Positions 1-12,860 of a stretch of 64,000 bases of DNA are shown one piece after another; within the stretch, counting starts at the first letter, position 1, and the number at the start of each line of letters is the position of its first letter. The DNA is from Siniperca chuatsi (taxonomy: Eukaryota > Chordata > Actinopteri > Centrarchiformes > Sinipercidae). The position numbers and the translations under genes were made by a program. The DNA is taken from positions 11,716,929-11,780,928 of the forward strand of contig NC_058056.1 of the NCBI RefSeq assembly GCF_020085105.1, written 5' to 3'. The notes beneath the pieces are model-generated. The model saw only the letters and a list, made by a program, of their open reading frames with translations, was not told the DNA's origin and ran no database searches.

Positions 1-1496
1 GACAGATAAAGAAATGATAGTCAGTGGATGATCGAGCTGCAGGGGACAGAAATAGGAATGTACAGGAATAGAGCTGTTTTATTGGCGCACACAAGAGAAA
101 AGACAAAAACAGACAATGAAAAGCAAACTTGTTGAGTAATCAGACTGGCCTGGGTTGACTCAATATGCTGATCAGTCACTCTCTTTTATTCCATCCATTG
201 TGCCTATTCTATCTTTCTCATTTACACATACACATCTTAATGCACTTCAGTTACATCAAATATACTGTATGTAGGCAGGAAAGCTAACAGTGTATGCCAA
301 TTAGGTAATAGTTAAGACACTACAACATGACCAATACTACATTTAGTAATAATTGTCTACTAATTATCTGTCCCTTTGTCTTTGTCCTCCCTTCTTATCT
401 CTCTGTGGATCTCATTGGGCTTCGTTAACCAGTCAGAAGTCCAGGGTGAAGAAGCAACAGTTGTGCAGTGCTTCTCTGCACTCTGCTGCCTTATTCTGAC
501 CTCGTCCAATACCGGACCGCGCCTTCACCTGTCATCCTTCACTCGGACGGAAATCACATTTCTGTATCCAGACTACTAAACTGATTCCTCATGGACTTGA
601 ACAAGGCCTTTATCAGTTCAGCCCAGAGTGACAAAGTCTGAAGCAGAGGTCATTTAGCCCAAGATTGCCTTGTTGTGGATAGAGTACAGTTCAGCATTTT
701 CACTTCATAGAATCACATCTGCTCTTTTTTTTTTTCAAACAAAGGAACAAAGAATAAAATCTTCAAATTAAAAGTGTCATTTTATTATGAGATTTCACAT
801 AATTTGTGAATTATGTCAGGATTGGCTTTGCATTTGATATACTACCTTATGGAAGCGTATACAGGATCATATTTTATGGAGAAAATATTTTCTGGTTTCC
901 CTTCTGATGTTCTCTGGCAGCTCTGCCTCTTGGTGATTTACGGAGTTTCTTGATGGACAGATAGCTTTACTTGTTGCTAAGTAACCGCTAACTGCTGCTT
1001 AACTAGTTAGCTGACTCTGCCTAGACTGGGAATGCAGAGCACTGGAGGGGGTTTTCAGGGCAGGGTTTTTGTTCTTTTTAATATTTCTTATTGGGAAAAT
1101 CCTGCATGCTTTGAAATGGGTTTAAGATCATATATTTTATTTTATAATTAATTATCACACTTTTATATGTGTTTTGAAATTGTTTTTTATCTAGTTAGCT
1201 GTTGTGTGCAAGAGTGAAATCGCTGCTTGACTGAACAAAATTTGCTTGTATCTCTTAGGTCGTAGTTGTACATCTTGCAGGCAGGTTGAGGTCAGTACTT
1301 CTGTATATTAGCCATCATCATTGTATTCTTGTATACCTCTCCATCTGTGAAGTTAAAGACCCAGTTTTCTCTCCTCCACATACACAGCAGGATAGCAATT
1401 AGCTTCTCTTTATACCTCACCAGGCAACGCCTAGCACAGTTTGGCTGACATTGAACCCTCATTTAGCTTTGTGTATGAGGGTGTGAGTGGGTACAG

Positions 1497-1544
<48 letters not shown>

Positions 1545-4401
1545 TATGCATGTGTGTGTTCTGTTACATCACTTCCCAGTCTACCTGGCCTTATTTTCTA
1601 GCTTCAAGCTCTTAGGCTGGCCTATCTCTCTGAGGGATCTCCCACTAGACACTGATGTAAGGCTAAGCTTTGGCTGCCATGATGGCAGTGTACAAATGGC
1701 TTTGTTCAGCAGAAAAGCTACTTTGACACCCCTGCTCACCCACTACTTTACTGCAGGCATCTGTGAACAAGTGTAGTGAGGGTTGATGGGCTGGTTGAAG
1801 TGTACTTAAGGTGTGACCACAGTTGATTTACAGGACGGTGTACGGAAATACTGGTATTTAGAGTCAGGTATTTAAGGCTGGTCTAGACTTTTGGTTTTTA
1901 CCTTTCGTGCCACTGAATTTCTATTATTTTTGAGACCGGTAGAGACTGTAGAAGAGCACTCTCTATACTAGTTGAAAAATAAAATCTCAACCTGTGAAAA
2001 CTTGCTTTTTAAACACATTAACACAATGCAAAAAAGGTACAGTATTTGATTTGCCAATGAAGGAGAAAAGCTGCTACTTTCTTTAGGTATGTATTAGGTT
2101 TGATGTCAATGAGCGCAAAACAACTAGAATATCGGTGTGTTGACAATACAATAATAGCCCTGCAGTGACTGTTACCTCGACTACCAGTTGCTCATTCAAT
2201 ATGGATAACGAATTACAGGCGTTGCTGACCTTGTTGTCTATGCCTTGTCGTCAATCCAAGCAAAGAAATCTCGGGTCTTACTTTTCGCCATTGTTGTTCT
2301 TCGTTCCCAGTATTTGCTATAACTGAACATCCACCGGCAGAGTACACAATCTGCTTCCTGTTTACACCAGCCCGCACATGCACAGTGTACGTGAATAGTC
2401 ACGTGACATGCATTTTCAGGCGTGTTAGTATGGACGGAGATTATTTCTGAAATGGGGCTGAAGCGCTCGTCTGAAGAGTATCCTGAGGCTACATCCACAC
2501 TACTACTCGATTGCCTGGATCTCCATCCAAAGAGATTTCCTCTAATGCTTCAGAGGGACCCTACAGTTTGTTGTCATAGCTCTTTATTTCACCTGACAGG
2601 AGCTAATGTTACTGTAAGTGTTTCTGCACTATGAATACCTAAACAATGGGACTTCTTGATAGTTTAACACTGTGGTAGCTGAATTGTGCTCTGAATTGTT
2701 CACACACTCCCCTCATTTGTTGTCTCCCTCAGTGGAGTCTGTCGGGCAGAGGAACAGAGAGTAGGGAAGAGAGAGGAGAGAGCTCTGTAGGTAGGCATTG
2801 ATCACGATAGAGACAAATTCAATAGAACAGAACTCACTGGCTGCATTTCTTCTGCTCTCCTTTAGAAATGTCAAACACCCACACAAGCCTCTCAGACCCC
2901 CCCCACCCCCCACCCCCAACTAACACACATATACTTTGCTAGCAATGCTACGGGCTTCTGTTTAAATTATCTCAAAATGATCTTCCTACACACACTATCT
3001 CCTACTTGCAGGGTGCGTGAAAGTGCTCAAAGCGAACTGAGAAATAATGGGATACAGGCTCTACCTTTTTATGGCTTGAAAATCACTATCATTGCTCTCA
3101 TCCTTACCATTTAGCCCGTCATCACTGCTGTCTTACTCCACCAAAAGCCATTCAGAGCCGTTTGCCACTATTTTTTTTTTTGTATTATAGGCTGAGGATC
3201 GTGGTGTTAAGTGCATGTTGAATTCCAGACTGTATTACCTGAACTAGGTTACAATTTAAGTCACTGTAACAGCTGACTTCATATTATTTAGAGGAGAGAG
3301 GACCACTAGTTTCAGGGTGGTAGTGTTTTATCAGCAGGACAAAAGGTTGGTTCTGGTTGGCAAGTTTGGCACACAGCAGCAGAATCTGTATGGCTCATGC
3401 AAAAGAGCTAAAATGGTGGGGCTAATTAAATATAATGAGTTATGTGGGTTGTCCATGTTCAAGCCTTTTAAGCTGCTGAAATCATGACATGTACCTTTTA
3501 TCAGAGCTAAAGATAATTGCAGATCAGTAAAGATTTCACTTCACCATAGCCTTGTTGAGATTCATCATAAGACAAATTAAATCAGACAACCTGAACACAT
3601 TGCTCCTAGACAATAAAATCTAGTGGATACTACTGGCTCATCTTACAAACAAAGAAATGTGATATCTAAACCTTTTATAGTGTCTCAAGTGGTTGATTTT
3701 ACAAATTCCATTTCATTGTGCTAAGGAGGCATGAAATTCTCTATAGATCATTATATTTTTGCGGTTTTGAAGGCAGCATGACATTTATTCTGCATTATAA
3801 ATGTAAATTTACTAGCCATTAGTAACCTGTAGCCTTCATATAGTGTTCTGCTCTCCGTTGTTTAGGCTGTGTTATCCATGCAGTATGTAAAGTAGAGGTT
3901 GCTATAGAAATGGAGTAGTGCTACACTTAATAAAGAATAGAAAAAGTTAAGTAGGCTGTAAAGTAAAGCAATTATAGCCTCTAAAATCACTGTAATTTAT
4001 ATTACATATGTAATATACATATATGTATTTTTAAAAAGTTTTTTTATTTTCAAACATTCAGTATTGAATTTATAATACCTGTCATATAGTACATTTATGG
4101 TGACTTACTTTCCGTTCTAGATCACCAGTGAGATTTTCCTCGTGTGGTGGAATTGTTTGAATTCGTATTGTAGCCTATCCTTTTGGCTTTTATTGTGTTT
4201 TACTCTGTCTGTATGTCTTCCTCCTGAGGTTTGCCAAATAAACAGGTGGTATTTTTGTGCCATTGGAATATTCAGAATTTGCACACTATAGCTATGTATA
4301 TGGGAGTCCATTAGTGCTTGAGTAAAACTCAAGGTTTTAATGGTCTTCTCTTTGATTCTTATGCATCTCTCCTGTTTTTCTCTCTCTTTGATTTTCCCAA
4401 G
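1..4401 (+). other. zdhhc14 intron/upstream region, no exon seen
   Basis: I found no coding exon here. The first recognisable zdhhc14 exon begins at 4402 and starts in mid-codon, so this is most likely intron. It holds a (TG)n run at 1501-1543, a poly-C tract near 2890-2910, and a degenerate block at about 2240-2560 that resembles a dispersed fish repeat. The missing zdhhc14 N-terminal exons (first two membrane segments) must lie before the window. Confidence 0.6.
1501..1543. repeat. (TG)n microsatellite
   Basis: Uninterrupted TG dinucleotide run of about 43 bases in a presumed zdhhc14 intron. Confidence 0.95.
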
Positions 4402-7400
4402 ATGTGGCTAATGGCAGCACTGGCTACAGGCCTCCTCCCAGGACCAAGGAGGTGCTCATCAACGGCCAGACAGTCAAGCTGAAGTATTGCTTCACCTGCA
4501 AGATCTTCAGACCACCACGTGCCTCCCACTGCAGCCTCTGCGACAACTGTGTGGGTGAGTGAAAATGATATTCTCTGGATTTGAGTTTGTATGTTTGGCT
4601 TATATTTTCTGTTGGTATTAAAATTTTTACTGTATTCATTTTGAGACATTAGTATAATGAACACAAACACTGAAGACATCCCCCCCCCCCACACACACAG
4701 CAAGCAAAGCAAAGCTAAATGTTTAGTTTATGATGCATATCTACAGGGAATATACAGTACATATGCTTAGAGGAGTTGGCAGGAGAGGGAGGGAATAGTT
4801 ACAATGAGAACAATAGAAATAAAACGCCAGCATAATGGTTGAGTTTTGCTGCTCTTCACAACCACATTCTCCGTCTCTGGAGACAAAGCGAAGAGCACAG
4901 CTCGGCAATTACTAAAAGATAGAGAATGAGATACAGAGACCTGTGTGTCTGTATCTTTATCATCAGGGTTTTTGCTCACTCATCAGAGACAACTCTTTCT
5001 TTGAATGTCTATTTCCTTGTCAGAAATGGGGCTGACTGAAAAACTGGGAGACAAAGATGAGGAAGTCGTAAACACAGGAAAAAAGGTTAGGAGGTGGTAA
5101 TCAGATGTGGCAGATGCACGCTGGCAGGAAGGAACAAAAAGATGGGAGGGCAGTCATTTTAACAAACAGGGCTATGTATGTCGATGCACAAAGATTGATT
5201 TTGTGCACATTTTAAGTGGATTGTTAAATTCCGAAATGAAACTGGTGAGGCTTACTTTTTGATTAAAATTTTACATATAGTACTATAGATAACCTGCCTC
5301 AAATAACTGGATTATGTCAATGAGTGACAGATTTAAACTAGTACAATCACAGGAGATCCTTTAAAGGCTTTTTCTGAGCAAACATGGACACACCGCAGTG
5401 TGATCTTATAAATCCAAATCCTTGGGTATAAGGTTTAAAAAAAATCATAGTTGTGAGTTGTGAGCCACAGGTGGGAGGGAAATGAAGAATGAGAAACAGA
5501 CACATAGTTGGATTGTCTATACTGCAGGTGGGAGTGATAAACTCCGGTGATGACTGTCAGTTTTAACTTGTGTCTCTTTTATAAGAACTACTTTCCTCTC
5601 TCCTCTCAAAGCTCCAGGTCTCCACCCAACATGGCTCCATATCCTCAAAGTGAAATCTGCAGTCAGTCAGTCCAGGGTTCATTATGAATCTTCAGAGATA
5701 AACTGTATGAGTAATGGTACAGGGAATTAGGTCATATGCAGGAGAAAAGGACCAACATTCACATGTACGATGAGAAAAATTCTCATGAAAAGATCTTTTC
5801 TGGTCTTTTTCAAACACTGGAGAGCAAGGGAAATTGTTTAATGGGGAAATGGGGATCACACTGGCAGTGAAAAAGTGATACGAGTGCTTCCCCTGTCTCT
5901 CGACTTCTGTCTCCCTTTCTCTTCCTCTGGTGCTGTAAACGCCAGGGGGCTAACAAGCTCTTAAATAAGTTAACAGCCAGAATGGATAGGACCTCCCTGG
6001 TGGACGTGGAGGATAGGAATATGATAGAGTCACTTCCTTTTTAAGAGGGTTACCCCCCTGGGAGTGATAGAAGAAGCTTATAAGAGCGCAGAATTATGAC
6101 ACACACACATATACACACACACACACACAGGTCGCTTCCCTTCTCTTCAGAGTATATACTGTACAGATGTATAAGATGGTCTCACTGTGTTTAATTCCAG
6201 TTGTAGTGTTCATAAATATTGGTGCTTGTTTATGTGTAGGCAGGATTTGGGATTTTGTTATTTGATTTTTAGAATAATTTTAGGTCTGTTTTCTGCTGGT
6301 ATTTTTTCTGATGTGCTTAATTAAAGGACATCAGATGAAGCTTTAATGCCCCTCTTGGGGAAATGATGTTATGTAAGCCAATAACAAAATACATCAAAAG
6401 AATATTGGCACATAAATAATAGTTATAATAATTTGATCATTATGAAACTGTCAGAGTTGCTGTTGTGAGTGATTTTATTATTATATTTCTGGAATATCAG
6501 TGGAACTCCTGGTTCATTCTTCACACATCCTCACAAAACACCCTTACATTGACACACTGAGAAAAGGACACATAAAGAAGAACATCAAAAGTCTCACTTC
6601 TCCTCTCCTAGCATTGTTGGACCCTTTTGGCAGGCTGTGATAATCAGATTTGACTAGTAGAAGCTGTCTCTTTTTATCCTGTCTGACTAGAGGCTGCGTT
6701 TCCCAGACACACTTCAACCAGGCATTGATTAACGAAGACAAAAGCAGGTCATTTCACCTCACTAAACAAATAATGGCTCTGATTAATTAGTTAAGTAGCT
6801 ACCACTGTGCACAGCTAGTAGTCCACACTCAGAGATGGGACTGTGGAGTTAGGACTGATTAGATAACCACACCAACAATAAGCCCTCTACTCTTGGACCA
6901 ATCAGTGAAAAGAGAAGTATGCTGGGGGCACAGATTAAAATACCACTGACTAATTTTTATCTAAAACCATTTCACTTTAAATTTATTAAGTAGTTGAACA
7001 CTTCAGACTGTATTCAGATACATATTTTGTGTTTTGAATAAATTGCAGCATTTCTGAATTCCAGACATTTTATTCACTTAAACAACACAGATTCAGATGA
7101 AAGAGGCTTCTCTGTGTAACACATTAACACTTTGTTCTGTTGCACACACTGTACCAAGGTGGCTGACAGGCTCGTGTCAGTGTTAACATATTGGAAAACC
7201 CCAGTCGTTCTTTGCTGCATGATCTCTATGGAAGGAACATAGCAGTCTGGACAACACTTTCACTTTACCACCTCTCTTTTGTCTTCATTTACAATTCCTC
7301 AAATGTCTTCAAATATTCTTAAATTGATGTCTTACTGGAGGCACTTTATCTGTTGACCCAGCCAAAGCGTTTCTTTTACCCACTCAACCTTGCAAAGTCC

Positions 7401-8215
7401 CACAGTGACAGGATGAGTTTTTCAGCCATACTCAATCATGTTGGCCTGCCTGCAGATTTTATTAGCTAGTTTATATAAATAGCCAGTTTGCACTATGTGA
7501 AAAATGTGTATGCTATTATGCCAAGACCCAGAGGGACACTTCCCTTTTCCCCAAATTTTCCACAGCTCTGGACTCTGCGTGTGTGTTTACATGCACTGAA
7601 GTAACCTGGTCATTTTTTAAAAACCTGGTTTCACAAATTAGGCATTGAGAAAACCTAGACGTCTTCTGGAAAAACCTGATTCCTAAGTCATGTGAATGTA
7701 ACCCAGTTTCTGGTGGGTTTTTTACAAGAGCACATGTGCATGACAAAGACTTCAGACAGGAGAAATATCACTGTGGCAGCAGTGTGGTGGGATAAAAGGA
7801 AAGACTTGTGTGCGTCCTTGTTTCCAAAATAAACTTTTCTTACTCTCCCTCCATCTGTCTCTCTCTGTCCATGCAGAGCGTTTTGACCACCACTGTCCCT
7901 GGGTGGGGAACTGTGTGGGAAGGAGGAACTACCGTTTCTTCTACATGTTCATCCTCTCGCTCTCCTTCCTCACTATCTTCATCTTCGCGTTCGTCATCAC
8001 ACACATCATTTTAAGTAAGTAGCTGAGGGGAGGGAAAAAGAACATGTGCTCAGGCATGGTACACACACACACACACACACACACACTCATCCTGGCTGTA
8101 TTCTTGGTGTGTTTCGAGCCAGCAGGTTGTAAGTGGGCGTTGTAAAAAGCTGCAGCATTCTGGCTTGTTACCATCTTTCTAGCTGGGAGCAGGCAGTGGA
8201 CTGTTGGGCTCCCCA

Positions 8216-8279
<64 letters not shown>

Positions 8280-11200
8280 TGTATGCATAAATGTCAGTAG
8301 ATCAATGTTGCACTGGGAAAGAAATATGGGCCACGATTAGCTAGAAAATTGTAGTGCTGATTAATAGTCTTTTGAGCTTGCTCTCTTTTCTTTGATTGTA
8401 ACTGTGCTGTGTTGAGTCTAAATGCTGTCAAATGTGGCAAAAAGGCATCACGGCAGTTTGAATTCTTTGATTCTTCTCCCAGTGGGGCTCAGGCCAAGTT
8501 AGAGAACATCACAGTGACTTTACTTAAGCTTATAGTAGACATAGATTACAGCAGTAAAACCTGCTTGACAGGGCTTCAAATCAAAGGTAGTTGCAGTCCT
8601 CCAGTGCACAATTTTCATTTATTCTGTAAACAATAATTCAAAATGAACATGTCTTTGCACTCTCTGAACCCATTTGTTGAATTTTGCACAGTTCAAATTA
8701 AAAGGCAAAGGAAATGATCAGTCGAGCTGATTGGAGCCACAGAGATGTCTCCTACAGCCACTTAATTTTTGGTCTTTGTTCTGGCTCTGTCCTTCTATTC
8801 TTCGCACTTGGGAGTTAAATTGGAATTTAAGTGGGCACACTCTGCCTAGCTCACTTCATCTTTTTGACAGTTAAACTTTAACCAAGAAAGGGTCTGCAGC
8901 AAGTAATGTCTCCAGAGTGTGTTCAATGGGTGTTGTTTAATGCTGATTGTATAGTGGTCTAATGGAGACTCTTCTTTCTCTGTTCACAGGCTCCCATCAA
9001 AACGGGTTCCTTAACGCACTTAAAGAAAGTCCTGCCAGATATCCTTTCACTGAAATCAGACTTTTGGGATTTATTATGGAATATTTGTCTGTTAAGTGTG
9101 ATTGTCTGATTTTTGGTGGTGTCTGTCCATGGTTTTCTCTATATACTTCTCTGTCCATAGCTTTTTAATCACCCAGCTTTCCCTAGATTCAACTTGACAT
9201 AGATTAACTTGCCCAATGAAGGCCCATACAGGTCATTCTGTAGGTCAGAATTAATTCGCATGACATGACAAGAGTTATAGTACTTGCATAACTGGTGTGC
9301 GTCTGATTAGTACTGTTCCATCGGGGTAACACAGCACGCAAGGCAGCTCTTCACTCTGTCTCTGTTGATTGGTTCAGTTAGTCTTTGATTTCATCAGCTC
9401 TAACTTGCCCCCACTCCCTCTACAGAGATGTTGTGCGAGTGAGATTTGATATATGCGTGGGTGTGTCTGCTGTGTGATAGATGCCAAGTGTCTGTGAGAC
9501 GTCTTAAGCTACAGCTCTTACCCCATCAGTCAGCTTATTGTCTCAACACAACATTGGTGATTATTAATGACAGCCTTAGTCTGCTGAAAATAAAGGTGTT
9601 TTTTGCTTTCAGTATGTTTTGGTTTCTTCTCTCACTTAAATAATACAAGAATCTGAACCAGGATCCAATAATAACCAGAATCAATAAGAAGTTTGGAGAA
9701 TCAGAATTGATCAAATCTAAATTATACCTGATGCTATGTCTAAGCCACAAATCAAGTTGAGAGCACAGGGCTATGACACGGGGTCTCTCTCTCTGCTCTT
9801 CTCTCTATGGCTGAGTGAGATAACTGTTTCTCTGGCATAGAAATGTGTGCCAAGCTGATAACGGCCTCTGTCCTACAGGACTTTAATAAAGGGGAATTGC
9901 AGTCGATAATATCATAGCAGGCCTTTGTACTAAGTGAATGATGACATGTTTTGTCCTTGCTAAGGAGGAAGAGATTAGGAAGAGAGAAAAAGAAGAAGGA
10001 GATTAAGAGAGAAAAGGGGAGAGTGAGGGTATTTAGTTGATTTTTACAGTACAGTTTAACAGATTGACTCATGGTCTTTTAGTATATAATATACTGACCT
10101 ACCAAGTCATTTTTTTTTTCTCAATATGCCCACAGGGACTTACCTGGGGTACTAAATAGTGAATTTGTAGTGTCTGGGTATTTGTAGGTCTCTAAGGTAT
10201 TATTTTAGAGACTGTATCCTAAGATGTAGTTAAGGGCCACTGTAGTTCATGTTTATAAAGGCAGAAGGATCTTGGACAGTGTGTGTTTTTGTGCTTTATG
10301 TGGAGCAGAGAAAATGAGCAGTGTTCTGTAGTCCCAGCCAAATGAACTGGTTACCAGGAACTATTGGCAAGAGGAGGACAGCCCTGAGGCTGTAGGTCAA
10401 TATGCTAGCTGTTAGAACTGGTACTATTTTTTTGGCCATGCTGGCTCCATATGGGTCTATGATTTGTGTCTTTGTCTCTATGGGCTTTCACATTACTGCC
10501 TGTTTCACAAAATGTAAGAATGGATTAAATAAAAACTGTGGCAGACAATTATTCCTTGACTTAATTGTGTCACTGTGCTGGAGGTGGTGGTATGTTTCTT
10601 CTCTGTCTGGTCCATAGTGGGCCTCTCAGGCTTCCATACCTACCTAATCAGCTCCAACCAGACCACCAATGAAGATGTGAGTATGAACAAACATGAAGTA
10701 GACAAAATTTAAACTACAAAATCACCCTAAGACACCCTAAGTAAAGCTTTTTATATCTGCTTCACACACTATATTTGTTAGTTTATTCATAATTGATCAT
10801 TTGAAATATGTGTTCCATTTACAGTTCAGTATAAGTTACTTTTCAGTGTGGATTAGAAGTAGCATTAGTGTTCATTGTTAGTCGCAGTTGTTGGTAGAGG
10901 TGGTGTTTTTTAAAGCTACAATTACTTAACTTTAGAACAGCAATTTTGTGCTTTTTTTTTTAAACAAATGTTAAGTAATATAAACCAAAAATATTAAATT
11001 GTTATCACAATGGATTAGCCCCTTTTCCTGAATTCCAACAAAAATGTTAAATATAAAATTTTCCCTGCAAGTAGTCACAAGGATTTTAATTAAGGTATTT
11101 ATTTCTTGATTTTATATTATTTTTCACTTCATGACTTTGGCATTAATAACCTTGCACCATAATAGATAGATACTAAAAGAAAACAGAAGCATGTTGATGT

Positions 11201-12816
11201 TCTCTCTTGAGCGTGGTGCTAATATTGGTTGCGGATTCGATCCCCGTATGGACCACATTTTTTAGCCTTGGACTAGACAAAATACACAAACAATAATCTC
11301 TGTGTTACAGAGGCTGATGTTGTGTTGTCTCCTCCAGATAAAAGGTTCTTGGTCTTCTAAAAGAGGGAAGGACAACTATAACCCCTACAGCCATGGCAAT
11401 ATATTCACCAACTGCTGTGCAGCACTGTGTGGACCCCTGCCACCGAGGTATGACGCGTGAATGTGCATGAGTGTTTTTATGAGGTGATTTACGGATTCCC
11501 AGATGCCCAGATGATGACATATAAGCCCTGTCCCCCATCTTCACTATAATAGGTCACAGCACCTGTTTTTTCCCCTTCACTGTAATTTTCTGTTGTGTCC
11601 AACAGCTAAAATTTAACTGTTAGTCAAGACTGCTTTTGATGTGAGGAGCTGCTTTGAAATGAGCCTGCCTACAGCCTTTTCTCTATACATAGCTACTAAG
11701 ATACTGCAAGAGTGGAAAGGATTTCAAGCCCATATTAACCAAATCCAAGATCAAAGTTTGCCAGATATATTAGATTTCACACTTTTGCTGTTCATGTTAT
11801 TTAACAAAACATGGACATTCTCATGTCCATGTGACTGTAAATGTCTATACACATTGCAAATTCTCTCCCAGCTTCTTTCACTTAAGCATTTTGAACCAAA
11901 AATTCTCACTACTCATCTGTGAAACTGTAGTTCTTGATTCCTCCAACTTAAACTGCTCTTTCTTTTATTTCATCATAGTTAGAAATATGTGAATGCTTAG
12001 CCACTGGACAGAGATACCTACTATCTGCTCTTATCTTTACTGGCCACTGTACCAGCTTTGAAGATACACTCACAATGACGCTGTCAAGACATCACAGACA
12101 TCTCTTAGCCTTTGGAACTTGCAGCCTTTAACTTTGCCTTTTGCTTTGCTCTCATTAAACCGTAAAGTACAAACAGAAAGTTAGAGAAACACACAGACTC
12201 TAGTTTAGCACATGCATACAGGACCTTCTCAAGTTACTAAATACATCTATAGAGGCACATACACTGACAAAATGTATAAGAAGAGCAATGATGGAGGCTT
12301 TTAGCAACACAGTGTATCTGGCTGTATTGTACTCCTGCCATCACAAGCCATAAGTCACCAATAATGATTCCAGTGAGTGGCAAAGGAGAGTCCTCAGTGC
12401 ACAGGTGGCCTCCATCTGGGCGCGTGTGTTTGTGTGTGTTTGTGGCTGGCCACAGGCATTGCACAGCTGGGTCCACCAGTAAGAAAGTAATGTTTCACCT
12501 CAGCCTCGGACTATGCAAGCAACGCTGCCTCTCACACACAGACAAATGCCTCTTACGTTTCATTCCCTGCTGAGACCTTGACTCACATTTTCTAATGCAT
12601 CAGCCTACATGCTTTTATGCTAATTTCCTCCTAGCTGCATTTGCAGACGTTCAGTTTTCATTACCAGCAACACCAAACTGCAATTGTAGGTTCCTGGAGT
12701 TTGTCTCTGTGATTCTAGCAAACCATTTCCACCTGAATCCAGCTCAGTCCGACTGGAGCACACTGTCAACACACTCTCTGTTAAATGATTACCCTGCTCG
12801 TACTGTTTAACACCTC

Positions 12817-12860
<44 letters not shown>

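Noticed and set aside
1441-1776. 111-codon plus frame
   Set aside because: Passes through the (TG)n microsatellite and has no ATG-supported protein similarity.
2238-2634. Opposed short frames possibly encoding the missing zdhhc14 N-terminal exons
   Set aside because: No SDPG or membrane-segment sequence was found and the DNA resembles a dispersed repeat.
7941-8288. 115-codon minus frame rich in His-Thr
   Set aside because: It is made of the (GT)n/(CA)n microsatellites and overlaps a zdhhc14 exon.
11205-11262. Functional tRNA gene
   Set aside because: Only a B-box-like word and CCA-like end are visible; no A box or cloverleaf could be made.
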